This document shows, one piece after another, positions 1 through 12,984 of a DNA stretch of 64,000 bases. The notes under the pieces were generated by a model. The model was not told the DNA's origin. It did not search any database and was given only the letters and a program-made list of their open reading frames with translations. Source of the DNA: Pseudomonas chlororaphis. GTDB lineage: Bacteria > Pseudomonadota > Gammaproteobacteria > Pseudomonadales > Pseudomonadaceae. The position numbers and the translations under genes are program-made. Where the stretch lies: the NCBI GenBank assembly GCA_001023535.1, contig CP011020.1:1395001-1459000 (forward strand), read 5' to 3'. Position 1 is the stretch's first letter; every line of letters starts with the position of its first letter.

Positions 1-33
1 CCCCATCGGCCCTACAAGAATCAAATTTCGCAC
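1..33 (-). CDS. aroK: Shikimate kinase, N-terminal fragment cut by window edge
   Basis: Only the first eleven codons lie in the window. Reading leftwards from a GTG at 33 they give VRNLILVGPMG, the usual start of Pseudomonas shikimate kinase just before its P-loop. The gene begins 4 bases after the pilQ stop, and pilMNOPQ-aroK is the conserved order in pseudomonads, so it is probably co-transcribed with pilQ. The enzyme phosphorylates shikimate in aromatic amino acid synthesis. The identification rests on 11 residues plus context. Confidence 0.8.
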   Translation of the reverse strand, partial: MRNLILVGPMG

Positions 34-37
34 AGAA

Positions 38-2134
38 TCAACGACTCACAGCAATCGCCTGGTTGTTCATGATACGCGGAGTGAGGAACACCAGCAGCTC
101 GGATTTTTTCTCCGAGACCACATCACGCCGGAAAAGGCGGCCAAGATACGGCACATCGCCAAGAAATGGCACCTTATCTACAACCTTGCTCTGAGTATTC
201 GAGAAAACCCCGCCAATCACAATGGTCTCGCCGTCGTTGACCAGCACCTTGGCATTGACCTCGTTTTTCTTGATCGGCGGTACATCCTGCACCTTGTTCA
301 GGTAGTCGGGCTCATCCTTGGTGACCTTGACCTCCATGATGATGCGGTTGTCCGGCGTGATCTGCGGCGTGACTTCCAGCGACAGCGAGGCCTCCTTGAA
401 CGACACCGAGGTAGCACCACTGGAGCTGGCTTCCTGGTAGGGAATTTCCGTGCCCTTGAGGATCTTCGCCGTCTCCTTGTCGGAGGTCACGACCTTGGGC
501 TGGGAAACGATTTCGCCGTTGCCGGTTTTCTCCATCGCCGTCAATTCCAGGTCCAGCAGGACGTTGTCGGTGATGAACGCAATGCCGATCCCCGAGGTGT
601 TGCCTGACACACCCATGTCGACGAACGGCTGGTTGGTGCCCGTACTCCCCGGCGTACCGATGGTCGTGGAAGTCCCGGACGTGACCCCGGAAGAGTTCCA
701 GTTGCCCTGGTTCTGTATCGAACCGCCCCAGCGAACGCCCAGGTTCTTGTCGTAGTCGACGTTGGCCTCCACGATCCGGGCCTCAATCATTACCTGGCGC
801 ACCGGGATATCCAACTGCGCGACGATCCGACGCAGCTCGTCGAGCCGGTCCTGGGTCTGGTAGGCAATGATGTTGTTGGTGCGCTCATCGACGGTGATCG
901 TGCCACGCTCATCGGCTTTGGCCTCGGCGCTGGTCACCGACTGGAACAGCTTGGCGATGTCCGCGGCCTTGGCGTAGTTGACCTGCAGCAGCTCCCGGCG
1001 CAGCGGCGCCAGGTCGGCAATCTGCTTCTGGGATTCGAGCTCCTGGCGCTCACGCGCCGCAATCTCGTCGGCCGGCGCCACCAGCAGCACGTTGCCGACC
1101 TTGCGCTTGTCCAGGCCCTTGGTCTTGAGCACCAGGTCCAGCGCCTGGTCCCACGGCACATTCTGCAACCGCAGGGTGATGCCACCCTGCACCGTGTCGC
1201 TCGCCACCAGGTTCAGGTTGGTGAAATCGGCAATCAGTTGCAGGACCGAGCGCACCTCGATGTCCTGGAAGTTGAGGGAAAGCTTTTCACCACTGTAGGC
1301 GGCGCGATCGGCATTGCGTTTCTGCAAGTCCTCGACAGTCATGGGCCGGACGCTGACGGTGAGCTTGTTGTCGGTCTGGTAGGTCGAATAATCGAAGGTG
1401 CCACTGGGCTCGATGCTGATCGTCGCCCGGTCGGTGCCGGCACTGGCATTGACGAACTGCACCGGGGTGGCGAAATCCTTCACATCCAGGCGCACCCGCA
1501 GGGGTTCGGGCAGCTGTGTGCGGGCGAAATTGAGGATGATCTTGCCTTCACGCTCCTGGATATCCGGCGCGATGGCGGGGTCGGACAAGTCGATCACGAC
1601 ATTGCCCTCGCCCTGGGTGCCGCGCTGGAAGTCCACCCCGCGAATCGCCTTGCCCGCCGGCGCGCGGGCCTTCACCGGGGCCGCACTGGCCAGCGCCGGG
1701 CGCGGCGCCGCGGCGGCCGGCGCGGGGGCTGTCGCAGGGGTTATCGCAGGAACCGCGCCCTTGCCCACCACCACGAACAGGTTGTTACCCTCGATACGGG
1801 TGTTATACGGCGCCAACTGAGTCAGCCCTATGATCAGCCGGGTGCGATCCCCTGCTTCGACCACGGTGGCGCTGCGGGCATTGCCGCCGCCCAGGTCATG
1901 GCTCTTGCTCGCCAGTTGATTGGTGACGCCCGGCAGGTCCAGGGCGATCCGCGCCGGCTGTTCGGTGGTGTAGCCCCGCGGCGTCGGCGGCGGCCCGTCG
2001 AAGGAGAGTTTCAATTCGACGCGGTCGCCCGGCAGCGCCGCCACGTCCAGGGTCTTCAGGCCGGCCCCATGAACCATCGGTGATAAGAGCGCTATCCCTA
2101 GCGAAACACCAAAGGCTGAAAAAATCCTGTTCAT
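38..2134 (-). CDS. pilQ: Type IV pilus secretin PilQ
   Basis: PilQ forms the outer-membrane ring through which the type IV pilus passes. The 698-residue protein has a signal peptide (about residues 1-23), two AMIN-like peptidoglycan-binding regions (about 28-120 and 165-265) separated by an Ala/Pro-rich linker, an STN/secretin N0-type domain (about 290-345), a further N-domain, and the C-terminal secretin domain (about 530-690) with a typical VPFLGDVPYLGRLFR stretch near the end. Its start overlaps the pilP stop by a few bases. It is the last pil gene before aroK. The length and domain order are normal for the family. Confidence 0.96.
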   Translation of the reverse strand: MNRIFSAFGVSLGIALLSPMVHGAGLKTLDVAALPGDRVELKLSFDGPPPTPRGYTTEQPARIALDLPGVTNQLASKSHDLGGGNARSATVVEAGDRTRLIIGLTQLAPYNTRIEGNNLFVVVGKGAVPAITPATAPAPAAAAPRPALASAAPVKARAPAGKAIRGVDFQRGTQGEGNVVIDLSDPAIAPDIQEREGKIILNFARTQLPEPLRVRLDVKDFATPVQFVNASAGTDRATISIEPSGTFDYSTYQTDNKLTVSVRPMTVEDLQKRNADRAAYSGEKLSLNFQDIEVRSVLQLIADFTNLNLVASDTVQGGITLRLQNVPWDQALDLVLKTKGLDKRKVGNVLLVAPADEIAARERQELESQKQIADLAPLRRELLQVNYAKAADIAKLFQSVTSAEAKADERGTITVDERTNNIIAYQTQDRLDELRRIVAQLDIPVRQVMIEARIVEANVDYDKNLGVRWGGSIQNQGNWNSSGVTSGTSTTIGTPGSTGTNQPFVDMGVSGNTSGIGIAFITDNVLLDLELTAMEKTGNGEIVSQPKVVTSDKETAKILKGTEIPYQEASSSGATSVSFKEASLSLEVTPQITPDNRIIMEVKVTKDEPDYLNKVQDVPPIKKNEVNAKVLVNDGETIVIGGVFSNTQSKVVDKVPFLGDVPYLGRLFRRDVVSEKKSELLVFLTPRIMNNQAIAVSR

Positions 2135-2676
2135 TGTTGGGTTTCCACTAATGAGTGCTCTTTCAAGGGAATGGTCCGTGGTCGCTCCAGCCAGGCGCCC
2201 TCGCCATCGGGAACGATTTCGATCACATCGACCTCAGTGGCGGTAATGGCGACGATCCGTCCGTCGTTGCGCCCCAGGTAGTCACCAACCTTTAGCCGAT
2301 GCACCCCGCTGGCGCCGCGCAGCAGCGCGAAGGAACCGCTGGCATTGGAGATCGTGCCGACCATTTCGAATTGCTCGATATTGAAGCCTTCCAGGTACTG
2401 CTTGACCCGGTTGGGATCGGGCCGGACGTTGCGCGAGCCCTGCTGGCGACCCGCCTGGTCCACCCGGATCTGTCGGGAAAACGGGCTGCGCAGGTTGGCG
2501 GCGCTGTAGGTGAAGGTTTGCGCAGGCTTGAACGTCGGCGTCGGCTCGATCTTTCCGGGCGGACGCAGGCGCACTTCGTTCATGTAGGCATCCAGGTCGC
2601 TGAAACCGTCGTCGTTGTTGCAGCCCGTCAATGCCAGCAGGCCCGCCAGCAGGCAAACGCGAGACGCCGTGCTCAT
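2131..2676 (-). CDS. pilP: Type IV pilus inner-membrane lipoprotein PilP
   Basis: PilP is a periplasmic lipoprotein that links the PilMNO inner-membrane complex to the PilQ secretin. The 181-residue product has a short lipoprotein signal with lipobox LTGC ending near residue 19, a flexible Pro-rich region, and a C-terminal beta domain containing GTISNASGSFALLR and VGDYLGRNDGRI, both typical of PilP. The start overlaps the pilO stop by 4 bases, which suggests translational coupling in the pilMNOPQ operon. Confidence 0.95.
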   Translation of the reverse strand: MSTASRVCLLAGLLALTGCNNDDGFSDLDAYMNEVRLRPPGKIEPTPTFKPAQTFTYSAANLRSPFSRQIRVDQAGRQQGSRNVRPDPNRVKQYLEGFNIEQFEMVGTISNASGSFALLRGASGVHRLKVGDYLGRNDGRIVAITATEVDVIEIVPDGEGAWLERPRTIPLKEHSLVETQQ

Positions 2677-3296
2677 GGCTGCGCCTCCTGCTCGTTATAG
2701 CGGTAGGTCTTGGCCTGGATGCTCATGCGCAGCTTGGCGCCCGCCTCGGGCTCCATGGGCGCGATCTCGAAATCGTGCAGCGTGACGATCCGGGGCAACC
2801 CGGCCACGCCGCTGACGAATGTCGCCAGGTCATGGTAGCCGCCGGTGACGGTGATCTGGATCGGCAACTCAATGTAGAACGGCTGGGTGACTTCCGGCAG
2901 CAGCTTGATTTCCTCGAACTCCAGGCCGCTGCCCAGGCCGGTGCGAGTGATGTCTTCCAGCAGGCCCGGCACTTCGGTGTCGCTGGGCAACTGCCGCAAC
3001 AGCACGCCGAAAGACGCTTCCATCTGCTTCATCTGCTCGGTGTAACGCTCAAGGTTCGCCGCCATGTGGGCCTTGCCCGCGAATTGTTCCTTGAGGGTGT
3101 TTTCTTCCTCGCGCACCTGCTGCAGCTGGTTCTCCAGGTCACTCAAGGCAAAGTTGTAGCCCAACCCCAGCACCATGGCCACCAGCAGGATGCCCGCCAG
3201 CCATTTGATCGGTGCCGGCCAGGAACCGACGTTATTGGTGTCGAGCTCGCGCAAATCGACTTTGCGCAGGGCCTCCAGCCATTCCCCCGGCTTCAT
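2673..3296 (-). CDS. pilO: Type IV pilus alignment protein PilO
   Basis: PilO is a bitopic inner-membrane protein that dimerises with PilN. The 207-residue product has a cytoplasmic N-terminus (to about residue 30), one transmembrane helix (about 31-52), a coiled coil rich in Glu and Gln (about 53-95), and a periplasmic ferredoxin-like domain. The length is normal. Start and stop overlap pilN and pilP by 4 bases each. Confidence 0.95.
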   Translation of the reverse strand: MKPGEWLEALRKVDLRELDTNNVGSWPAPIKWLAGILLVAMVLGLGYNFALSDLENQLQQVREEENTLKEQFAGKAHMAANLERYTEQMKQMEASFGVLLRQLPSDTEVPGLLEDITRTGLGSGLEFEEIKLLPEVTQPFYIELPIQITVTGGYHDLATFVSGVAGLPRIVTLHDFEIAPMEPEAGAKLRMSIQAKTYRYNEQEAQP

Positions 3297-3858
3297 TGGG
3301 CGTCCTCCGCATCGACTGGACGGGTCTGGCGGACCGTCAGCTGGAAAACGTTGGCCTGGTCAAGCTGACCGGCCGTGGTGGCCTTGACCTCGGTCAGGCT
3401 GGGGGTATCGAACAGGTCCGATGAATCCAGGTTGCGCATCAGGTCCGAGACCCGGTTGTTGGACTCGGCGGCCCCCTTGATGGAAAGCGTGCCGTCTTCC
3501 ATCTTCACTTCGGTGAAGTAAACCCCGTCCGGCAGGGTCCTGGTCAATTGGTCGAAGATGCGCCCGCTGACGGGCCGGTTGCCTTGCAGGTCCTGGATGA
3601 TGCGCATGCGTTCCAGCAACTGCTGGCGACGGGCCTTGAGGTCGCCGATCTGTTTGATGCGCTCGTCCAGCACGGCGATCTGTTCCGAAAGATGGGTGTT
3701 GCGGGCCACCTGATGGTCGATGGCGCTGTCGATGTATTGCACGGCAATCAGCGTCACGCCGACCGCGCCGACCAGCGCACCGACCAACGCCAGCAGGAAA
3801 CGCTTGCGCCGTTCCTCGCGCAGTTCCTCGCGCCAGGGAAGGAGGTTGATCCGCGCCA

Positions 3859-3859
<1 letters not shown>
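3293..3859 (-). CDS. pilN: Type IV pilus protein PilN
   Basis: PilN pairs with PilO and binds PilM through its N-terminus. I start it at the ATG at 3859, giving MARINLLPWREE. The INLLPWR motif is the conserved PilM-binding segment and belongs at the very N-terminus. An upstream in-frame start at 3889 would add ten residues lying inside pilM. The 188-residue product has one transmembrane helix (about 21-43), a coiled coil (about 45-90) and a periplasmic domain. The start forms a TGATG junction with the pilM stop. Confidence 0.95.
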
Positions 3860-4950
<1,091 letters not shown>

Positions 4951-5033
4951 TTACGGACTCTCTAATATGCGTTGCGTTCAATCACTCCGGTCCGACGGAC
5001 GTCCGGATGGCATTCCTGGCGAAAAAAAATGCT

Positions 5034-5039
5034 TATAAT
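5034..5039 (+). promoter_or_regulatory. -10 element (TATAAT) for ponA
   Basis: A perfect TATAAT follows an A-rich run (5022-5028). No good -35 hexamer is visible at 17-base spacing. A start site near 5046 would rule out ponA translation starts upstream of it, which supports the TTG at 5128. Confidence 0.5.
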
Positions 5040-5127
5040 GCCCAGCGTTTTTTTCGCTTTGTTGCAAGCACGGGGCCTTCCCTGCACCTGGCGCCTTTTT
5101 CATTCTTTGCCTGGATATCCAAAAGCC

Positions 5128-7575
5128 TTGATTCGTCTGCTGAAATTTTTCGGATGGTCCATCATCGCCGTTTTCTGCGGACTGCTCCTGGGTCTGAGCG
5201 GTGCGTTTCTTTACCTTAGTCCGGGTTTGCCGTCCGTGGAGGCTCTGAGAAGTATTCAGTTGCAGATTCCCCTGCGGGTCTACAGCAGCGACAACAAGTT
5301 GATCGCCGAATTTGGCGAAATGCGCCGCACACCGATCCGTTTCGCCGACATTCCCCCCAATTTCATCAATGCGTTACTAAGTGCTGAAGACGACAATTTC
5401 GCCAACCACTACGGCGTCGATCCCGGCAGCCTGATGCGCGCCGCCAGCCAACTGGTCAAGAGCGGACACATCCAGTCCGGCGGCAGCACCATCACCATGC
5501 AGGTGGCCAAGAACTTCTTCCTGACCAGCGAGCGCAGCTTCTCGCGCAAGACCACCGAGATCCTCCTGGCCTTGCAGATCGAGCGGCAGTTGACCAAGGA
5601 CGAGATCCTCGAGCTGTACGTGAACAAGATCTACCTGGGTAACCGCGCCTACGGCATCGAGGCGGCGGCGCAGGTGTACTACGGCAAGTCGATCCGCGAT
5701 GTGAGCCTGGCGCAGATGGCGATGATCGCCGGCCTGCCCAAGGCCCCGTCGCGCTTCAACCCACTGGCCAACCCGGCACGCAGCAAGGAGCGGCGCGACT
5801 GGATCCTGGGGCGCATGTACAAGCTCGGCAAGATCAGCGAAAGCGACTACACCGCCGCGATCAACGAGCCCTTGAACGCCAGCTATCACGTGCCGACCCC
5901 CGAGGTGAACGCGCCCTACATCGCCGAGATGGCCCGTGCCGAAATGGTCGGCCGCTATGGCAGCGACGCCTATACTGAAGGCTTCCGCGTCACCACCACG
6001 GTGCCCAGCAACTTGCAGGAAATGGCCAACACCGCCCTGCACGAAGGCCTGATGACCTACGATCAGCGCCACGGCTACCGCGGCCCGGAATCGCGCTTGC
6101 CCGGCAAGACCCAGGAAGCCTGGGCCCTGGAGCTGACCAAGCAACGCACCATCAGCGGCCTGGAGCCGGCCATCGTCACCTCGGTGGACAAGGACGGGCT
6201 CAAAGTCCTGACCCGCAACGGCGAGCAGCAAGAGCATGTCGGCTGGGACAGCATGAAATGGGCCCGGCCGTTCCTGAACACCAACAGCATGGGCGCCAAC
6301 CCTCGCCAGCCGTCGGACGTGGCCCAGGTCGGCGACCTGATCCGGGTGCAGCGCCAGGCGGACAATACCCTCAAGTTCAGCCAGATCCCGGCCGCCCAGG
6401 GCGCGCTGGTGTCCCTCGACCCACAGGACGGTGCCATCCGTTCGCTGGTGGGGGGCTTCGCGTTCGAGCAGAGCAATTACAACCGCGCATTGCAGGCCAA
6501 GCGCCAGCCGGGTTCGAGCTTCAAGCCGTTCGTCTACAGCGCTGCCCTGGATAACGGCTACACCGCCGCCAGCCTGGTGAACGATGCGCCGATCGTGTTC
6601 GTCGACGAGTACCTGGACAAGGTCTGGCGGCCGAAGAACGACACCAACACGTTCCTCGGGCCGATCCGCCTGCGCGAAGCGCTGTACAAGTCGCGCAACC
6701 TGGTGTCGATCCGCTTGCTGCAAGCGCTCGGCGTGGACCGCACCATCGACTACATCAGCAAGTTCGGCTTCAACAAGCAGGACCTGCCACGCAACCTGTC
6801 CCTGGCCCTGGGCACCGCGACCCTGACCCCGATGGAAATCGCCACGGGCTGGAGCACCTTCGCCAACGGCGGGTACAAGATCACGCCGTACATCATCGAC
6901 AAGATCGAGAGCCGCAACGGCGAGACGCTGTTCGTGGCTAACCCGCCACGCGTGCCCACGGGCGAGCAGGCCAGTGATGGACTGGCCGCTCCGTCCACCG
7001 AGACGTTCACGGTCAACGCCCTGCCGGGCGAAGCCACGACCGCCCCAGGGGTGCCGCAAGCACCGGCCGTCGCCGAGCGCATCGTCGACGGACGCACCAC
7101 CTACATCCTCAACAGCATGCTGCAGGACGTGATTAAGCTCGGCACTGGCCGTCGCGCCTTGGCCTTGGGGCGTACCGACCTGGCGGGCAAGACCGGCACC
7201 ACCAACGAGTCCAAGGACGCCTGGTTCTCCGGCTACAACGCCGATTACGTGACCACCGTCTGGACTGGTTTCGACCAGCCGGAAAGCCTCGGTCGCCGCG
7301 AGTTCGGCGGCACCGTGGCGTTGCCGATCTGGATGAGCTACATGGGCGCCGCCCTGAAGGACAAGCCGCCCCACACCCAACCGGAACCCGAAGGCATCCT
7401 CAGCCTGCGCGTCGACCCGGTCAGCGGCCGTGCCGCCACCCCGGGCACCCCGGGGGCCTACTTCGAGCTGTTCAAGAGCGAAGACACCCCGCCGTCGGTC
7501 AACGAACTGGGCAATGGCGTTGCACCGGGCAGCCCGCTGCCGGCGGACGAAGCGGCGCCTATCGATCTGTTCTAG
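5128..7575 (+). CDS. ponA: Penicillin-binding protein 1A (bifunctional class A PBP)
   Basis: This enzyme polymerises glycan strands and crosslinks peptidoglycan at the inner membrane. It has an N-terminal transmembrane helix (about 8-30), a GT51 glycosyltransferase domain with catalytic-region motifs EDDNF and GGSTITMQ, and a transpeptidase domain with SSFK, SRN and KTGT motifs. I start at the TTG at 5128 (815 aa, beginning MIRLLKFFGW), matching the family N-terminus. The frame stays open up to 4972, but those codons overlap a TATAAT element and give a non-family sequence. The Shine-Dalgarno is weak. It diverges from pilM and converges on maeB. Confidence 0.93.
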   Translation: MIRLLKFFGWSIIAVFCGLLLGLSGAFLYLSPGLPSVEALRSIQLQIPLRVYSSDNKLIAEFGEMRRTPIRFADIPPNFINALLSAEDDNFANHYGVDPGSLMRAASQLVKSGHIQSGGSTITMQVAKNFFLTSERSFSRKTTEILLALQIERQLTKDEILELYVNKIYLGNRAYGIEAAAQVYYGKSIRDVSLAQMAMIAGLPKAPSRFNPLANPARSKERRDWILGRMYKLGKISESDYTAAINEPLNASYHVPTPEVNAPYIAEMARAEMVGRYGSDAYTEGFRVTTTVPSNLQEMANTALHEGLMTYDQRHGYRGPESRLPGKTQEAWALELTKQRTISGLEPAIVTSVDKDGLKVLTRNGEQQEHVGWDSMKWARPFLNTNSMGANPRQPSDVAQVGDLIRVQRQADNTLKFSQIPAAQGALVSLDPQDGAIRSLVGGFAFEQSNYNRALQAKRQPGSSFKPFVYSAALDNGYTAASLVNDAPIVFVDEYLDKVWRPKNDTNTFLGPIRLREALYKSRNLVSIRLLQALGVDRTIDYISKFGFNKQDLPRNLSLALGTATLTPMEIATGWSTFANGGYKITPYIIDKIESRNGETLFVANPPRVPTGEQASDGLAAPSTETFTVNALPGEATTAPGVPQAPAVAERIVDGRTTYILNSMLQDVIKLGTGRRALALGRTDLAGKTGTTNESKDAWFSGYNADYVTTVWTGFDQPESLGRREFGGTVALPIWMSYMGAALKDKPPHTQPEPEGILSLRVDPVSGRAATPGTPGAYFELFKSEDTPPSVNELGNGVAPGSPLPADEAAPIDLF

Positions 7576-7580
7576 GAAAG

Positions 7581-7671
7581 CAGCGGCGAGCCGCAAGCTT
7601 CAAGTAAAGCCAAAGCAAGCACGGTAGGCTTCGCCTCTACTTGCAGCTTGAAGCTTGCCGCTCGAAGCTCA
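7581..7671. repeat. Imperfect inverted repeat of AGCTTCAAG / CTTGAAGCT type
   Basis: Between ponA and maeB, GGCGAGCCGCAAGCTTCAAG is mirrored by CTTGAAGCTTGCCGCTC about 50 bases on. Related AGCTTGTAGC-type sequence occurs after hslU (17612-17699). It looks like a genome repeat rather than a gene. Confidence 0.6.
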
Positions 7672-7673
7672 TA

Positions 7674-7701
7674 AAAAAACCTGGCCGAGGCCAGGTTTTT
7701 T
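7674..7701. terminator. Bidirectional terminator between ponA and maeB
   Basis: The stem CCTGGCC / GGCCAGG has a GA loop and is flanked by A-run and T-run, so it can act on both strands. It lies between the convergent ponA and maeB stop codons. Confidence 0.9.
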
Positions 7702-7716
7702 TATGAGCGACTGCTG

Positions 7717-8985
<1,269 letters not shown>

Positions 8986-9165
8986 GTGGGCATTCCGCTT
9001 TTTACTGTGTTGGACAGACGGACCGCCGAGGATACGCGCCTCGCAAAGTCCCTACAAGACTGACCGGTCACCCCTGTCAAGCGCCCTGCCCTACGACTTT
9101 GGGCCAAGAGCCGCGAAACATAAGGGCTAGCTGCATACAATCAGCGCGAAAAATGTCTACAATTT

Positions 9166-9951
9166 TTATTCGGTCGTCACGTTCAGCATGGCCGGGTCGG
9201 TCAGCGGCAGCATCCAACGGGCTTGTCCGGGCTCGCGCCCGCCCCGTCGTGAACGGTCGACCACCCAGCCCCGCGCCTCGACCTGCCGGCCCTTGAGCCG
9301 TTCAAGGCTCGCCGTGTCGAATTGCCCCAGCAGATTGGGCGCAACGCGCAGCACAACCGAATCCTGCAATTCGATCCAAATCCCGCCGCGATTGCGCCTG
9401 ACATCACTCACCCGTCCGCTCAGTACGGCGAAGCCCGGCGCCTGGATTTGCTGCGGCTTGAGCACCGGCGAGCGCTTCCACAGACCAAGTCCTGCCTCAC
9501 GCGCCTGGCGTTCGGCCGCACGCTGACAGGCCACAAGGTCCACATTCGGCGCCACCGCCACGTAGAACCCCAAGCCTTCGGCGAGCAACTGCGCTTCAAG
9601 GTTCTGGCCATCGGCCCCGTAGACATGGGCCAGGGTACGGCCGTAGCGGTCCTTGCCTTCCTTGCCGGGCTGCAAGGCCACGCGCCCATCGCTGGCGGCC
9701 ACCAGGGCTTCGAGCCGACGCCGGGCCGCCACGGCAAAGGGCTCGTCGGAACGCCCCTGCCGCCCCAGCTCCGGGCTGTTGAGGCCGATCATGCGTACAT
9801 GGCGGCCATCGCTCAGGCGCAGGGTGTCGCCGTCCACCACGCGCTGGACCGTCGCCTGGGCAAGGCCCGCCGGTGCCGGACAGAACGCCTGGGCTTGCCC
9901 CAGCCAAATCGCGGACACAAAAAAGGCGCCCGCAAGGGACGCCTTTTTCAT
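9166..9951 (-). CDS. Secreted thermonuclease-like (SNase/TNase domain) protein
   Basis: The 261-residue protein starts at the ATG at 9951, followed by a signal peptide (about 1-22, ending GQAQA). A longer frame from a TTG at 9981 would bury that signal. The TNase domain (about 33-150) keeps VVDGDTL (D40, D42), R53, E61 and R105 of DRYGR, but reads LNSPE where staphylococcal nuclease has VDTPE, so the calcium-ligand aspartate is Asn58. The C-terminal about 100 residues (160-261) form a further beta-rich region I cannot name. It follows rpmE on the same strand, and its first codons form an intrinsic-terminator hairpin. Confidence 0.85.
   Translation of the reverse strand: MKKASLAGAFFVSAIWLGQAQAFCPAPAGLAQATVQRVVDGDTLRLSDGRHVRMIGLNSPELGRQGRSDEPFAVAARRRLEALVAASDGRVALQPGKEGKDRYGRTLAHVYGADGQNLEAQLLAEGLGFYVAVAPNVDLVACQRAAERQAREAGLGLWKRSPVLKPQQIQAPGFAVLSGRVSDVRRNRGGIWIELQDSVVLRVAPNLLGQFDTASLERLKGRQVEARGWVVDRSRRGGREPGQARWMLPLTDPAMLNVTTE
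9919..9949 (-). terminator. Intrinsic terminator embedded in the 5' codons of the TNase gene
   Basis: On the minus strand, GGCGTCCC-TTGC-GGGCGCC pairs with one bulged T and is followed by six Ts and preceded by As. It lies 43 bases downstream of the rpmE stop and inside codons 2-11 of the TNase signal peptide. It would end rpmE transcripts before the nuclease gene is read. Confidence 0.75.
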
Positions 9952-9992
9952 CAGTCTGGAGCCGTCGAGACGAACCTCCAAAATGATCAGCC

Positions 9993-10214
9993 TCAGGCCT
10001 TTTTGGTAGCGCCGAAAGCGCCGAAACGATCGGCGAACTTCTGAACGCGGCCGCCGGTATCCAGAGTCTTTTGCTTACCGGTGTAGAACGGGTGGCATTC
10101 GTTGCAAACGTCGATCGCCAGGGCTTTGCCGTAGGTCGAACGGGTTTCGAACTTGTTGCCGCAGCTGCAAGTCACGGCAATTTCTGGGTATTCCGGATGG
10201 ATATCGGTTTTCAT
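9993..10214 (-). CDS. rpmE: 50S ribosomal protein L31 (zinc-binding type)
   Basis: L31 bridges the large and small ribosomal subunits. The 73-residue protein has the four-cysteine zinc site of the C+ form: C16, C18, C37 and C40, in CSC and CNEC. The start is an ATG with AGGAAA upstream. Zinc-free paralogues are Zur-regulated in many bacteria, but this is the zinc form and no Zur box is obvious. It precedes priA divergently, the usual Pseudomonas arrangement. Confidence 0.97.
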   Translation of the reverse strand: MKTDIHPEYPEIAVTCSCGNKFETRSTYGKALAIDVCNECHPFYTGKQKTLDTGGRVQKFADRFGAFGATKKA

Positions 10215-10365
10215 GGTGTTTCCTCAGGCTAGCGTGCCGCCACCCAACACTATTGTTGAATACCGCACGTAATTAGGCCGCGGATTCTACCAGACATCGC
10301 CAATCACGCAAGCTATGCCTTGTACCAACCGTCTGCTAGGCTCCCGGCCTCATGCACGATACCAA

Positions 10366-10455
10366 TGTGGGAGCGGGCTTGCCCGCGAAGGCGGTGAATC
10401 AGTTTGCGGTAATGCCGACTGTGCCACCGCTTTCGCGGGCAAGCCCGCTCCCACA
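10366..10455. repeat. REP doublet (inverted pair)
   Basis: TGTGGGAGCGGGCTTGCCCG is mirrored by CGGGCAAGCCCGCTCCCACA about 50 bases later. Two convergent REP units around a short variable spacer form a REPIN-type hairpin. It occupies much of the 288-base rpmE-priA intergenic region; the rest (10215-10365) should hold the rpmE promoter, but I see no clear hexamers. Confidence 0.85.
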
Positions 10456-10502
10456 GGAATTGCGCCCAGCCTTTTGAACATGCCTGTCATTGAGATCCCC
10501 GC

Positions 10503-12722
<2,220 letters not shown>

Positions 12723-12741
12723 ATAGACCACAAGCCTGCCC

Positions 12742-12833
12742 CTGTGGGAGCGAGCTTGCTCGCGATTGCGACGGTACAGTCGACACTAGCGTCACTGACC
12801 CACCGCTATCGCGAGCAAGCTCGCTCCCACAGG
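12742..12833. repeat. REP doublet (inverted pair)
   Basis: CTGTGGGAGCGAGCTTGCTC and its mirror GAGCAAGCTCGCTCCCACAG are separated by about 50 bases. It lies in the 262-base priA-argS gap; nothing else recognisable is there apart from the argS ribosome-binding site. Confidence 0.85.
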
Positions 12834-12984
12834 AGATCGCATACATCCAGGCCAGCAAGAATAGTCACCACACAGCCCCAACCGACCCGCTACAGTTGGC
12901 AAGCTCGCCTGGGCCACGGATAATGCCCAGTTTTTCCACCTGCGCCTCGAAGCGCCGCCGCGCCTGCGGTTGATAGAGAAGACC

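Noticed and set aside
4972..5127. N-terminal extension of PBP1A from the ATG-like start at 4972
   Set aside because: It overlaps a TATAAT element, encodes no family-like sequence and would put 52 residues ahead of the membrane anchor.
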